From Sphingobacteriaceae bacterium (GTDB taxonomy: Bacteria; Bacteroidota; Bacteroidia; B-17B0; Aurantibacillaceae), in assembly GCA_016705695.1 (NCBI GenBank), contig JADJLA010000007.1, positions 52,501 to 116,500 on the forward strand: 64,000 bases of DNA, in the 5' to 3' direction. Shown piece by piece: positions 26,487 through 34,517 of this stretch. Position numbers and translations under genes: made by a program. How positions within the stretch are numbered: position 1 is the stretch's first letter; every line of letters starts with the position of its first letter. The notes under the pieces were generated by a model. The model searched no databases. It saw only the letters and a program-made list of their open reading frames with translations, and was not told the origin of the DNA.

Positions 26487-26570
26487 GTCACTAAAATACC
26501 GGTTAATGTAACTCGCGTTTAGAGCGTGGTTATCAACTTAGTAACAACGATTTGTTAAGTTCTGTGTGGG

Positions 26571-27359
26571 TTATAAACAACCTGTTCTTCCACCATCAAC
26601 AGGTACATTAATGCCTGTGATATAGGATGCAGCCGGACTAGCTAAAAACGCTACAGCGCTTGCTATCTCTGATGCTTCAGCGAATCGGCCCATGGGGATT
26701 TCGTGCAACATTTCTTTTTTTACAGCATCATTAGTAGCGTTTGTTTTCAACGCCTTGTTATCTATAATGCTGCTTAAACGCTGTGTTGCTGTGGCCCCCG
26801 GTAATACATTATTAACGGTTATATTGTGTTTTGCTAATTCGTTGGCCAACGTTTTTGACCAATTTGCAACAGCCGCACGAATAGTGTTGCTCACTCCAAG
26901 ATTTGGAAGCGGTTGTTTTACCGACGTGGAAATAATATTAATGATGCGGCCGTAACCCGAGTTTTTCATTCCTTCAATACATGCTTGCGCTAAAATATGA
27001 TTGCATATTAAATGCTGATTGAACGCATTAATAAATTCTTCAGTTTTCGCAGTATTTGCGGGGCCCGCAGCCGGCCCGCCGGTATTATTGATCAATATAT
27101 TTACCGGTCCAGTGCGTTGAACGAATGCTTCAATTAACTCTTTCAACTTGGCTTGATCTGCAAAATCAACACATAAATAAGAGTGTGCTTGATTGCAGCT
27201 TGTTGGTAATTCACTTTTTGTTTTCTTTAATGACTCTTCGTTTCGAGCAACCAAAGTTACGTTGCATCCCATACTCGCAAGCTCCATCGCCACAGCTTTT
27301 CCTATTCCTTGTGTACTTCCGCAAACTACGGCACGTTTATTTTTTAGATCTAAATTCAT
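26571..27359 (-). CDS. Short-chain dehydrogenase/reductase with altered active site
   Basis: 262 residues with a Rossmann fold: nucleotide-binding GSTQGIGKA (about 14-22), NNTGGP (about 91-96) and the strand IINIISTS carrying the catalytic-position Ser. The usual YxxxK is replaced: the aligned segment reads SNTIR, i.e. Ser for Tyr and Arg for Lys. The C-terminal PVDGG is typical of 3-oxoacyl-ACP-reductase-like members. Related divergent SDRs occur in other bacteria, so this is probably a subfamily and not decay. The reaction cannot be assigned; standard Tyr-based reduction is doubtful. It is monocistronic, downstream of recX. Confidence 0.85.
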   Translation of the reverse strand: MNLDLKNKRAVVCGSTQGIGKAVAMELASMGCNVTLVARNEESLKKTKSELPTSCNQAHSYLCVDFADQAKLKELIEAFVQRTGPVNILINNTGGPAAGPANTAKTEEFINAFNQHLICNHILAQACIEGMKNSGYGRIINIISTSVKQPLPNLGVSNTIRAAVANWSKTLANELAKHNITVNNVLPGATATQRLSSIIDNKALKTNATNDAVKKEMLHEIPMGRFAEASEIASAVAFLASPAASYITGINVPVDGGRTGCL

Positions 27360-27436
27360 ATATTAAACTATTAGTTTTTTGTTTTAGGTATGTGAGGATT
27401 TAAAATTTATACAACAACGCAGTTGGAGCTTTTTTC

Positions 27437-27937
27437 CTAATCATTCTTTAATTTTAAAATATCCGATACAATGTCATGCTCAAATCCTCTGCTCATAAGA
27501 TATTGAAGCACCTTGTAATTTTTTTTGTAAGGTACTTTTTCTTTTGTTTCTCTTAACTTCCGAGTGATCAATTTTTCAATTGTTTTTCGATAGTCAGTGT
27601 GATCTATTTGTTTTAAGGCTTTATTTATGGAGTAGTCGCTTACTTTTTTAAACTTCAACTCGGCTTTTATTTTGTTCTTACCCCATTGTTTTATTCTAAA
27701 TTTACCTCTGGCAAATGTTTCTGCAAAGCGCTCTTCGTTCAAATAATTCTCCGAAACTAATACTGCAAGTGCTTCTTCAATGTCGCTGGAACTCAATCCG
27801 TAATCATATAGCTTTCCTCGGGTTTCATAATGCGCGCGTTCTTGATAAGCACACCAATGTTTTATTTTTTCGAGGGCTTGTGGTAAACTCAGTTTTATTT
27901 TACGAACTTTGACAATATCCATTTCGATAGCAATCAT
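27437..27937 (-). CDS. recX: RecX regulatory protein
   Basis: RecX family: three-helix tandem repeats, with ALEKIKHWCAYQERAHYE, the LVSENYLNEERFAETFARGKF core typical of RecX, and KFKKVSDYSINKAL. It binds and inhibits or modulates RecA filaments. The start is set at ATG 27937 (about 166 residues): the TAAATTTG box at 27943-27950 rules out the GTG at 27943. ATG 27922 (MDIVKVRK) is also possible. It is divergent from the methyltransferase gene, with 30 nt between them. Confidence 0.9.
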   Translation of the reverse strand: MIAIEMDIVKVRKIKLSLPQALEKIKHWCAYQERAHYETRGKLYDYGLSSSDIEEALAVLVSENYLNEERFAETFARGKFRIKQWGKNKIKAELKFKKVSDYSINKALKQIDHTDYRKTIEKLITRKLRETKEKVPYKKNYKVLQYLMSRGFEHDIVSDILKLKND

Positions 27938-27942
27938 CGGCA

Positions 27943-27950
27943 CAAATTTA
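27943..27950 (-). promoter_or_regulatory. -7 promoter box of recX
   Basis: The minus-strand TAAATTTG is a full TAnnTTTG match, 5 nt before ATG 27937. It implies a very short or absent 5' leader. Confidence 0.55.
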
Positions 27951-27967
27951 TTTCATAAACACGCACC

Positions 27968-29326
27968 ATGCCTTCGTTCCCTCAGGATTTTATAAACAGT
28001 TTAAAACACATCCCGGGTTTTAATGAAGAGGAATTTGTAAAAGCGCATCAAACGCAAGCTCCTACCTCAATTCGCATCAATCCATTTAAAAGAACCGATT
28101 TAAATTTTGAAGTTGGAAAAAATGTTCCTTGGGCAAAAGAAGCGTTTTATTTAAAAGAACGACCAATTTTTACATCCGACCCCTTATTTCATGCGGGATG
28201 TTATTACGTTCAAGAGGCATCATCGATGTTTATTGATTACGTTTTAAAACAAGTTGTGAATTTTGATGAGGAACTCTTCGCCTTAGATCTTTGTGCGGCT
28301 CCGGGAGGTAAATCCACCATTTTAAGTTCGTGTTTGAACAAAAAAAGTGTGTTGGTTTCTAACGAAGTGGTGAAGAATAGGGCAGACGTTTTGGCTTACA
28401 ATTTGGCTAAATGGGGTAACTGCAATCATATTGTTACAAACAGTGAAACAAGCTCATTTTCAAAGCTTAAAGGTATTTTTGATCTAGTGTTAGTTGATGC
28501 GCCTTGCAGTGGAAGCGGCTTGTTTAGAAAGCAAGAAAATGCAATGGAAGAATGGAGCATGGATGCGGTTACTCATTGTAGTTCTCGTCAAAGAACCATT
28601 TTAAGCGATGTTTTGCCTTCTTTGAACACAAATGGGTATTTGGTCTATAGCACATGCAGTTATTCGAGCTCAGAGAACGAAGAAATAGTAAAATGGCTTA
28701 TATCCGAACATGGTTTGGAAGTTATAAAGTTGGATGTTGATCCAAATTGGGGAATTGAAGACACCAGTTTTGGTTTCAGGTTCTATCCTCACAAACTGGA
28801 AGGGGAAGGGTTTTTTTGTTGCGTTTTGAAAGTTATTGATCAATTTGGTTCTGCTAATTTTAGTAAAAAGAACACATTCAAAGAGGCCTCAAAAGCTGAA
28901 ATGGCGGTTCTTGAAGACTTTATAGATCTTGATGGGAACCATAATATAATCAATCATAATGGTGAATTCAAATTATTGAATAACAGTATTTTATCATTCA
29001 TCAATTCATTTAAAAATGAGCTCTATTTCAAGTCAGTAGGAACGCCCCTTGGTGAGATAAAACACGATGAATTGATCCCGCATCATTTTTTAGCACTTTC
29101 AAACTACATCAAAACATCCGTTGATAGCATTGAATTAACTGATAATGAATCACTTAAGTATTTAAAGAAGGAAGCTTTTCAGCTTCAGAACGAATCAAAA
29201 GGATTGAAACGCTTTACCAACAAAGGTTTTGGCCTTGGTTGGGGTAAAAATTTGGGAACTCGAATCAACAATTATTTACCTTCAAATTTTCAAATTTTTA
29301 ATAAGGACTTGGGTACCCTCAAGTAG
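27968..29326 (+). CDS. RsmF/NOP2-family RNA m5C methyltransferase
   Basis: 452 residues. An N-terminal PUA-like/ferredoxin segment with RINPFK is followed by the catalytic domain: DLCAAPGGKST (SAM binding, about 107-117), DAPCSGSG (catalytic-cysteine motif IV, about 175-182) and YSTCSY (motif VI, second Cys). A C-terminal RNA-binding extension has LKRFTNKGFGLGW. This matches the RsmF (YebU)-like branch that methylates C in 16S rRNA, although RsmB-like or tRNA targets cannot be excluded from sequence alone. It stands alone upstream of the tRNA cluster. Confidence 0.9.
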   Translation: MPSFPQDFINSLKHIPGFNEEEFVKAHQTQAPTSIRINPFKRTDLNFEVGKNVPWAKEAFYLKERPIFTSDPLFHAGCYYVQEASSMFIDYVLKQVVNFDEELFALDLCAAPGGKSTILSSCLNKKSVLVSNEVVKNRADVLAYNLAKWGNCNHIVTNSETSSFSKLKGIFDLVLVDAPCSGSGLFRKQENAMEEWSMDAVTHCSSRQRTILSDVLPSLNTNGYLVYSTCSYSSSENEEIVKWLISEHGLEVIKLDVDPNWGIEDTSFGFRFYPHKLEGEGFFCCVLKVIDQFGSANFSKKNTFKEASKAEMAVLEDFIDLDGNHNIINHNGEFKLLNNSILSFINSFKNELYFKSVGTPLGEIKHDELIPHHFLALSNYIKTSVDSIELTDNESLKYLKKEAFQLQNESKGLKRFTNKGFGLGWGKNLGTRINNYLPSNFQIFNKDLGTLK

Positions 29327-29384
29327 CTTATTTCCCTATATTTACAGCCCGTTAAAAAAATGTGTAAATAATTCAGTTTTTCTT

Positions 29385-29414
29385 TTGTTTAAACCGAATT
29401 AATAATTAATTTTG
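29385..29414 (+). promoter_or_regulatory. Promoter of the tRNA-tuf-rpo block
   Basis: TTG (29385-29387), 19 nt, then TAATTTTG (29407-29414): a full match to the Bacteroidota consensus, about 50 nt upstream of the first tRNA. Confidence 0.75.
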
Positions 29415-29464
29415 CAGTCCCTAAAATTTTGGGGGATAGTTCTTTAACATTTAAAACATTAAAA

Positions 29465-29537
29465 GCCGAAGTAGCTCAGCTGGTAGAGCTCCTGATTTGT
29501 AATCAGGCGGTCGGGGGTTCGAGTCCCTTCTTCGGCT
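29465..29537 (+). tRNA. tRNA-Thr (anticodon UGU)
   Basis: 73 nt cloverleaf: acceptor GCCGAAG/CTTCGGC, anticodon stem CCTGA/TCAGG with loop TTTGTAA (anticodon TGT), T-loop TTCGAGT. No CCA is encoded. Confidence 0.97.
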
Positions 29538-29555
29538 CTTTTTAATTTAATTAAA

Positions 29556-29637
29556 GGGGATATACCAGAGTGGCCAAATGGGACAGACTGTAAATCTGTT
29601 GACTTCGTCTTCGGAGGTTCGAATCCTCCTGTCCCCA
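29556..29637 (+). tRNA. tRNA-Tyr (anticodon GUA)
   Basis: 82 nt with a long variable arm (class II): acceptor GGGGATA/TGTCCCC, anticodon loop TGTAAA (GTA), T-stem GGAGG/CCTCC. It sits 18 nt after tRNA-Thr. Confidence 0.97.
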
Positions 29638-29674
29638 CGGTTACCGATTTTAAATGGGAATTTAAGATCGAAAA

Positions 29675-29747
29675 GCGAAAGTAGCTCAATTGGTAGAGCT
29701 CCAGCCTTCCAAGCTGGAGGTTGCGGGTTCGAGACCCGTCTTTCGCT
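29675..29747 (+). tRNA. tRNA-Gly (anticodon UCC)
   Basis: 73 nt: acceptor GCGAAAG/CTTTCGC, anticodon stem CCAGC/GCTGG with loop CTTCCAA (anticodon TCC), T-loop TTCGAGA. Confidence 0.97.
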
Positions 29748-30004
29748 CTTAAGTGTAAGAGAAAAGTGGAGAGTGAGAAGAGATTGTGGCGATTGATAAT
29801 AACCGTTTAGTGCGGACGAAACAAGAAAGGCTTGTGTATCACGGTCGATGGAGTTTCGGATGTCCCCAAAATGAGGGACTTTTCGTGTGTCTGAGCGTAT
29901 TGTTCTTTTAAAAGTTGAGTTGATCTTGAATTGGGTGCTGCAACACAGAATTCAGAAACAACGTTTGAATTAGATCTCTGAGAAAGGGATATTGAATGTT
30001 CGTT

Positions 30005-30123
30005 GAACATTTCAAAATTTGATTTCTCAAGGCGCGAGAAATTTTTTAACCGGAGTTTATTTAGCATAAATGAGGATTAAAAAATTTCGAAGCAACGCAG
30101 AGAAATCAAATTTTCAAATGTTC
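30005..30123. repeat. 119-bp long inverted repeat before tRNA-Thr(GGU)
   Basis: The arm 30005-30028 (GAACATTTCAAAATTTGATT...) pairs with 30100-30123 with one mismatch in 24. Inner arms CGAGAAATTTTTTAA (30035) and TTAAAAAATTTCG (30077) extend the pairing. The rest of the 378-nt gap 29748-30125 holds no credible gene; an 86-codon minus-strand frame at 29807-30067 has no recognisable features and runs into the repeat. Confidence 0.75.
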
Positions 30124-30125
30124 AG

Positions 30126-30197
<72 letters not shown>

Positions 30198-30208
30198 CAA
30201 AAAATCTG

Positions 30209-30262
30209 AGAGGTCGGCAGTTCATCCCGATAGCTATCGGGACTGCTCAACAGCTCAAAAAA
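30209..30262 (+). repeat. Duplicated tRNA-Thr 3' end interrupted by a palindrome
   Basis: AGAGGTCGGCAGTTCA and TGCTCAACAGCTCAAAAAA repeat the end of tRNA-Thr(GGU) exactly. Between them, in place of ATCC, stands the palindrome TCCCGATAGCTATCGGGA (30225-30242). Confidence 0.85.
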
Positions 30263-30325
30263 ATGAAATAAAAAATTAGTAGAAAACTAATAATATATAA
30301 CAACAAAAAGTAAAAAAATAAAACT

Positions 30326-31513
30326 ATGGCAAAAGAAAAATTCGACCGTTCCAAACCACACTTGAACATTGGAACTATTGGTCACGTAGATCACGGCAAA
30401 ACTACTTTAACTGCAGCTATCACAACAGTATTAGCAAGTAAAGGATTATGTGAAGTTCGTGACTTCTCATCAATTGACAACGCTCCTGAGGAAAAAGAGC
30501 GTGGTATTACTATCAACACTTCTCACGTTGAGTATGCAACTGCAAACCGTCACTACGCTCACGTTGACTGTCCAGGTCACGCGGATTACGTAAAGAACAT
30601 GGTTACTGGTGCGGCTCAAATGGACGGCGCAATTTTAGTTGTAGCTGCAACTGATGGACCAATGCCACAAACTCGTGAGCATATCCTTTTAGCTCGCCAG
30701 GTTGGTGTGCCTAAAATTGTTGTGTTCATGAACAAAGTTGACATGGTTGATGACTTAGAGTTATTAGACCTTGTTGAAATGGAAATTCGCGAACTACTAA
30801 CGTTCTACAAATTTGATGGCGACAAAACTCCTATCATTCGTGGTTCTGCTTTAGGTGGATTAAATAACGATCCAAAATGGGTTGATAAGATCATGGAATT
30901 AATGGATGCAGTTGATGCTTATATCCCAATTCCTCCACGTGATAAAGATAAGCCGTTTTTGATGCCGGTTGAAGACGTGTTCACGATCACTGGTCGTGGT
31001 ACTGTTGCTACAGGTCGTATCGAAACAGGTGTTATCAACTCTGCTGAAGAGGTTGACATCATTGGTATGGGTGCTGAGAAATTGAAATCAACTGTAACAG
31101 GTGTTGAGATGTTCCGTAAGATCCTTGATTACGGTGAGGCTGGAGATAACGTAGGTTTATTATTACGTGGTATCGAGAAAAAAGATATCAAGCGTGGTAT
31201 GGTTATCATTAAGCCGGGAACTGTAAAGCCACATGCTAAATTTAAAGCTGAGGTTTACATCTTGAAAAAAGAAGAAGGTGGACGTCATACTCCATTCCAA
31301 AATAAATATCGTCCGCAATTCTATTTCCGCACAACTGACGTAACTGGAGAAATTACTCTAGAAGCAGGTCGCGAAATGGTAATGCCGGGAGATAACGTAA
31401 CAATTGAGGTGATGTTGATCTCTCCAATTGCGATGGACAAAGGTCTACGTTTCGCTATCCGTGAGGGTGGCCGTACCGTAGGTGCTGGTCAAGTTACTGA
31501 GATTTTAGACTAA
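30326..31513 (+). CDS. tuf: Elongation factor Tu
   Basis: 395 residues, full length. Delivers aminoacyl-tRNA to the ribosome as a GTP complex. G motifs: GHVDHGKT (19-26), DCPGHADY (about 81-88), NKVD (about 136-139), SAL (about 174). The switch I region RGITIN and the C-terminal EGGRTVGAGQVTEI are intact. The gene lies between tRNA-Thr and tRNA-Trp, the common Bacteroidota arrangement. A perfect 12-bp hairpin follows 21 nt after the stop, probably partial termination or processing before tRNA-Trp and secE. Confidence 0.99.
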   Translation: MAKEKFDRSKPHLNIGTIGHVDHGKTTLTAAITTVLASKGLCEVRDFSSIDNAPEEKERGITINTSHVEYATANRHYAHVDCPGHADYVKNMVTGAAQMDGAILVVAATDGPMPQTREHILLARQVGVPKIVVFMNKVDMVDDLELLDLVEMEIRELLTFYKFDGDKTPIIRGSALGGLNNDPKWVDKIMELMDAVDAYIPIPPRDKDKPFLMPVEDVFTITGRGTVATGRIETGVINSAEEVDIIGMGAEKLKSTVTGVEMFRKILDYGEAGDNVGLLLRGIEKKDIKRGMVIIKPGTVKPHAKFKAEVYILKKEEGGRHTPFQNKYRPQFYFRTTDVTGEITLEAGREMVMPGDNVTIEVMLISPIAMDKGLRFAIREGGRTVGAGQVTEILD

Positions 31514-31533
31514 TTGCCATAGTCATAAATATA

Positions 31534-31571
31534 GGCAAAATGGCTCCCGAAAAAAGGGTAGCCATTTTGCC
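31534..31571 (+). terminator. Hairpin after tuf
   Basis: GGCAAAATGGCT (31534-31545) pairs perfectly with AGCCATTTTGCC (31560-31571), with an inner CCC/GGG. What follows is ATTTATATA and not a T run, so a processing site or weak terminator is likelier than a full stop. Confidence 0.6.
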
Positions 31572-31601
31572 ATTTATATAGGGTAGTGAAGTTTAAGGAA
31601 A

Positions 31602-31672
31602 ACGGGTGTGGTGCAATGGTAGCATACCGGTCTCCAAAACCGTTGATGGGAGTTCGAATCTCTCCACCCGTG
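31602..31672 (+). tRNA. tRNA-Trp (anticodon CCA)
   Basis: 71 nt: acceptor ACGGGTG/CACCCGT, anticodon loop with CTCCAAA (CCA), T-loop TTCGAAT, discriminator G. It sits between tuf and secE, as in many bacteria. Confidence 0.97.
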
Positions 31673-31677
31673 CTTTG

Positions 31678-31704
31678 TCCGCCGAAGCTTTAGCGAAGGC
31701 GGGC
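31678..31704. repeat. CCGCCGAAGC-TTTA-GCGAAGGCGG repeat
   Basis: An imperfect palindrome, CCGCC...GGCGG outside and GC/GC inside, lies immediately after tRNA-Trp. Its antisense translation gives AFAKASADKA, a peptide string I know from many spurious Bacteroidota reading frames, so this looks like a widespread repeat family. Confidence 0.6.
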
Positions 31705-31729
31705 GTGAAAAAATAAAAAAGAAAAAGAC

Positions 31730-31924
31730 ATGAGTAAGTTTGGTGATTATTTAAGTGAAACAAAGAACGAACTTCTAAACAAAGTGAGTTGGCCAACCTG
31801 GACGGAGCTTCAGGGAAGTGCCGTAGTGGTAATGATATCCTCAATTATCATCGCATTGGTGGTGTTTTTAATGGATATCGGCTTCGAAAATTTAATGAAG
31901 GCCGCTTACAGTTTAGTTAGTTAA
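31730..31924 (+). CDS. secE: Preprotein translocase subunit SecE
   Basis: 64 residues, the short single-helix SecE form: an amphipathic N-terminal part with KNELLNKVSWPTWTEL (the conserved KVxWPT signature), then one membrane helix (about 31-55). It clamps SecY in the Sec translocon. It is followed after 18 nt by nusG in the classical order. Confidence 0.96.
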   Translation: MSKFGDYLSETKNELLNKVSWPTWTELQGSAVVVMISSIIIALVVFLMDIGFENLMKAAYSLVS

Positions 31925-31942
31925 TAAATTAAAGAATTTAAA

Positions 31943-32512
31943 ATGGCTGAAGTAACCAAAATAGATAACGCAATTAACCGCAAATGGTATGTGGTACGTG
32001 CTATCAGTGGGCAAGAGAAGAAGGTAAAGCAATACATTGAGATGGAGATCTCTCGCTTGAAGCTAAATGAATATGTTGCTCAAGTGTTGATCCCAACTGA
32101 GAAGATAATTCAGATCCGTAATGGAAAAAAAACCACCAAGGAACGTTCTTTCTATCCCGGATATGTATTGATAGAAGCCGCACTTAAAGGTGAGATCACA
32201 CACATCATTAAACAAATTACAGGCGTTATTGGTTTCCTAGGTGAAACCAAAGGCGGAGATCCTGTTCCAATGCGTTTAACTGAAGTGAATCGTATTTTAG
32301 GTAAGGTTGATGAGTTAACTGAAAGCGAAGGAACCATGGCAACAAACTACATGGTTGGCGAATCGGTTAAAGTAATTAACGGTCCATTCAACGGATTCAT
32401 TGGTATCATTGAAGAAGTTATGGAAGACAAAAAGAAAATTAAAGTTACAGTTAAGATCTTCGGGCGTAAACAACCGGTAGAACTAAACTTTGGCGAAGTA
32501 GAAAAGGAATAA
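31943..32512 (+). CDS. nusG: Transcription termination/antitermination factor NusG
   Basis: 189 residues: an NGN domain starting KWYVVRAISGQEKKVKQYIE and containing FYPGYVLIEA, and a C-terminal KOW domain (VKVINGPFNGFIGIIEEV). It binds RNA polymerase and couples it to Rho or the ribosome. Normal length and placement. Confidence 0.98.
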   Translation: MAEVTKIDNAINRKWYVVRAISGQEKKVKQYIEMEISRLKLNEYVAQVLIPTEKIIQIRNGKKTTKERSFYPGYVLIEAALKGEITHIIKQITGVIGFLGETKGGDPVPMRLTEVNRILGKVDELTESEGTMATNYMVGESVKVINGPFNGFIGIIEEVMEDKKKIKVTVKIFGRKQPVELNFGEVEKE

Positions 32513-32531
32513 ATAAAAAAGGCAAAAAGAA

Positions 32532-32572
32532 AAAGTAAAAAGACAAAAAGGTCAATTTTGGCTTTTGACTTT
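32532..32572. repeat. A/T-rich imperfect palindrome in the nusG-rplK gap
   Basis: AAAGTAAAAAGACAAAA (32532-32548) pairs with 32556-32572 with two mismatches in 17, and is followed by AAACTTTT. It is related to 327-370. The remaining 180 nt before rplK hold no gene; the stretch may be the rplK leader, but I see no clear L1-binding fold. Confidence 0.6.
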
Positions 32573-32753
32573 AAACTTTTGAATTTGAAAAGAAATTGAA
32601 TGGCGTAAATTAAGGTTAGAGTGCTTTGCTGCTTCCAACTCAAAGTAACTAAATTCCGAAAGGAGCCTTAACGAAACCAACAATAACAAAAGATGATCTA
32701 TAGGTGAGACATTAGATCGTTGAAATAAAATAAATAAAGTAAAACTAAAAGAA

Positions 32754-33191
32754 ATGGCAAAAGAGTTATCAGCAATTGTAAAGTTGCAAATCAAAGGTGG
32801 AGCTGCTAACCCATCGCCTCCTATTGGTCCTGCTTTAGGTGCTAAAGGTGTAAACATCATGGAATTTTGCAAACAGTTCAACGCAAGAACCCAAGATCAA
32901 CCTGGTAAAATTTTACCGGTTATCATTAATGTTTACGTCGACAAGTCGTTTGATTTTGTTATCAAACGTCCGCCTGTTGCAGTTCAAATAAAAGAGGCTA
33001 CTAAAGTACAAACTGGATCCGCTACGAGCAACCGTAAAAAAGTTGGTTCGATCAGTTGGGATCAGATCAAAAAAATTGCAGAAGATAAAATTGTAGACAT
33101 GAATTGTTTTACAATGGAATCGGCAATGAGTATGGTCGCAGGTACTGCACGTAGTATGGGTGTAACTGTTTCCGGAAACAAACCTTTCTAA
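32754..33191 (+). CDS. rplK: 50S ribosomal protein L11
   Basis: 145 residues, complete: N-terminal domain with GGAANPSPPIGPALGAKGVN and C-terminal rRNA-binding domain (MNCFTMESAMSMVAGTARSMG). Part of the GTPase-associated centre. It is separated from nusG by 241 nt, so it may have its own start of transcription. Confidence 0.98.
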   Translation: MAKELSAIVKLQIKGGAANPSPPIGPALGAKGVNIMEFCKQFNARTQDQPGKILPVIINVYVDKSFDFVIKRPPVAVQIKEATKVQTGSATSNRKKVGSISWDQIKKIAEDKIVDMNCFTMESAMSMVAGTARSMGVTVSGNKPF

Positions 33192-33227
33192 ATTAAAATA
33201 ATTATTAATTAAAACGCTTTCAAAAAA

Positions 33228-33920
33228 ATGGCAACGTTGACTAAAAAAAGAAAAGCTTCTGAAGCAAAGTATGATGCTGAAAAAGCTTACTCTGTAGTAG
33301 ACGCTTCAAAAATTGTAAAGGATATTACCACTACAAAATTTGATTCGTCTGTGGACCTAGCGGTTCGCTTAGGAGTTGATCCAAGGAAAGCTAATCAAAT
33401 GGTTCGTGGAACTGTATCATTACCTCACGGAACCGGAAAAACATTGCGCGTATTAGCAATTGTTACTCCGGATAAAGAGGCTGAGGCTAAAGCTGCAGGT
33501 GCGGATTTCGTTGGATTAGACGAGTACATAGAGAAAATAAAAGGTGGTTGGACAGATGTTGATGTAATTATCACAATGCCTTCTGTAATGGGTAAAGTTG
33601 GTGCTTTAGGACGTGTGTTAGGCCCTCGTGGTTTAATGCCAAATCCTAAAACCGGAACTGTAACCATGGACATTGGTAAAGCTGTAACCGATTCAAAAGG
33701 CGGTAAAATTGATTTCAAAGTTGACAAAGCAGGTATCATTCATGCCGGTGTTGGAAAAGCATCTTTTGATGCTGCAAAAATTGCCGACAACGCAAATGAA
33801 TTGTTACAAGCGATCATGAAATTAAAACCATCAAGTGCAAAGGGTTCATATGTAAGATCAATTACAATGAGCAGCACAATGAGTCCGGGTATCATCATCG
33901 ACACCAAATCATTTAATTAA
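33228..33920 (+). CDS. rplA: 50S ribosomal protein L1
   Basis: 230 residues with the L1 signatures VDLAVRLGVDPRKANQMVRG and GPRGLMPNPKTGTVT. Forms the L1 stalk and is the usual translational repressor of the rplK-rplA unit. 36 nt after rplK. Confidence 0.98.
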   Translation: MATLTKKRKASEAKYDAEKAYSVVDASKIVKDITTTKFDSSVDLAVRLGVDPRKANQMVRGTVSLPHGTGKTLRVLAIVTPDKEAEAKAAGADFVGLDEYIEKIKGGWTDVDVIITMPSVMGKVGALGRVLGPRGLMPNPKTGTVTMDIGKAVTDSKGGKIDFKVDKAGIIHAGVGKASFDAAKIADNANELLQAIMKLKPSSAKGSYVRSITMSSTMSPGIIIDTKSFN

Positions 33921-33945
33921 AAACTGCTAAAAACTAAAAGAGCTC

Positions 33946-34449
33946 ATGAATAAAGCTGAAAAAACAAAAGTGATAGACGGGTTGGTTAGCGAATTGAACG
34001 CTAACAACAAGATCTATTTAGCAGATTGTTCTTCATTAACAGTAGAAAAAGTAAATAATTTCCGTAGAGCTTGTTTCGCTAAAAAAATATCAGTTAAGGT
34101 TGTAAAAAATACCTTATTGAAAAAAGCGATCGAGCGCGCAAGCGATTCGCGTTTAGCTGAACTTATACCTGCATTAAAAGGTGAGACTGCTTTAATTTTT
34201 ACCGATGTATCAAGTGCACCGGCTAAAGTTATTAAAGAGTTTCGCGGTAAAGCAGGCGTTAAGCCGGTTTTAAAAGCGGCTTTCGTTGAGGAAATGATTT
34301 ATATGGGCGATAATCAATTGGATGCTTTAGCATCGTTGAAATCGAAAAACGAAATGATAGGAGAGATCATTGGATTATTACAATCTCCTATCCAACGTGT
34401 TATCGGTGGCCTTGAAAACAGAAAAGGTGGAGAAGATGCTGCGGCATAA
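33946..34449 (+). CDS. rplJ: 50S ribosomal protein L10
   Basis: 167 residues: N-terminal rRNA-binding part with FRRACFAKKISVKVVKNTLLKKA and a C-terminal helix that carries L7/L12 dimers. It lies only 25 nt after rplA, too short for a classical L10 leader structure. Confidence 0.97.
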   Translation: MNKAEKTKVIDGLVSELNANNKIYLADCSSLTVEKVNNFRRACFAKKISVKVVKNTLLKKAIERASDSRLAELIPALKGETALIFTDVSSAPAKVIKEFRGKAGVKPVLKAAFVEEMIYMGDNQLDALASLKSKNEMIGEIIGLLQSPIQRVIGGLENRKGGEDAAA

Positions 34450-34517
34450 TACCCATTAGAAGAATGATCAAAAAAGAATAAAAATTAATTAATTAAAAAT
34501 TTAAAATCCAGAATAAA

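Noticed and set aside
29807..30067. 86-codon minus-strand frame between tRNA genes as a gene
   Set aside because: It has no signal, domain or plausible start context, lies antisense inside a tRNA transcription unit and runs into the long inverted repeat.
30209..30262. A second tRNA-Thr gene
   Set aside because: Only the 3' third is repeated and its T arm is replaced by a palindrome; no acceptor 5' half or anticodon arm is present.
32600..32753. L1-binding leader of rplK
   Set aside because: A leader is plausible by position, but I could not find a fold that mimics the L1 site of 23S rRNA.
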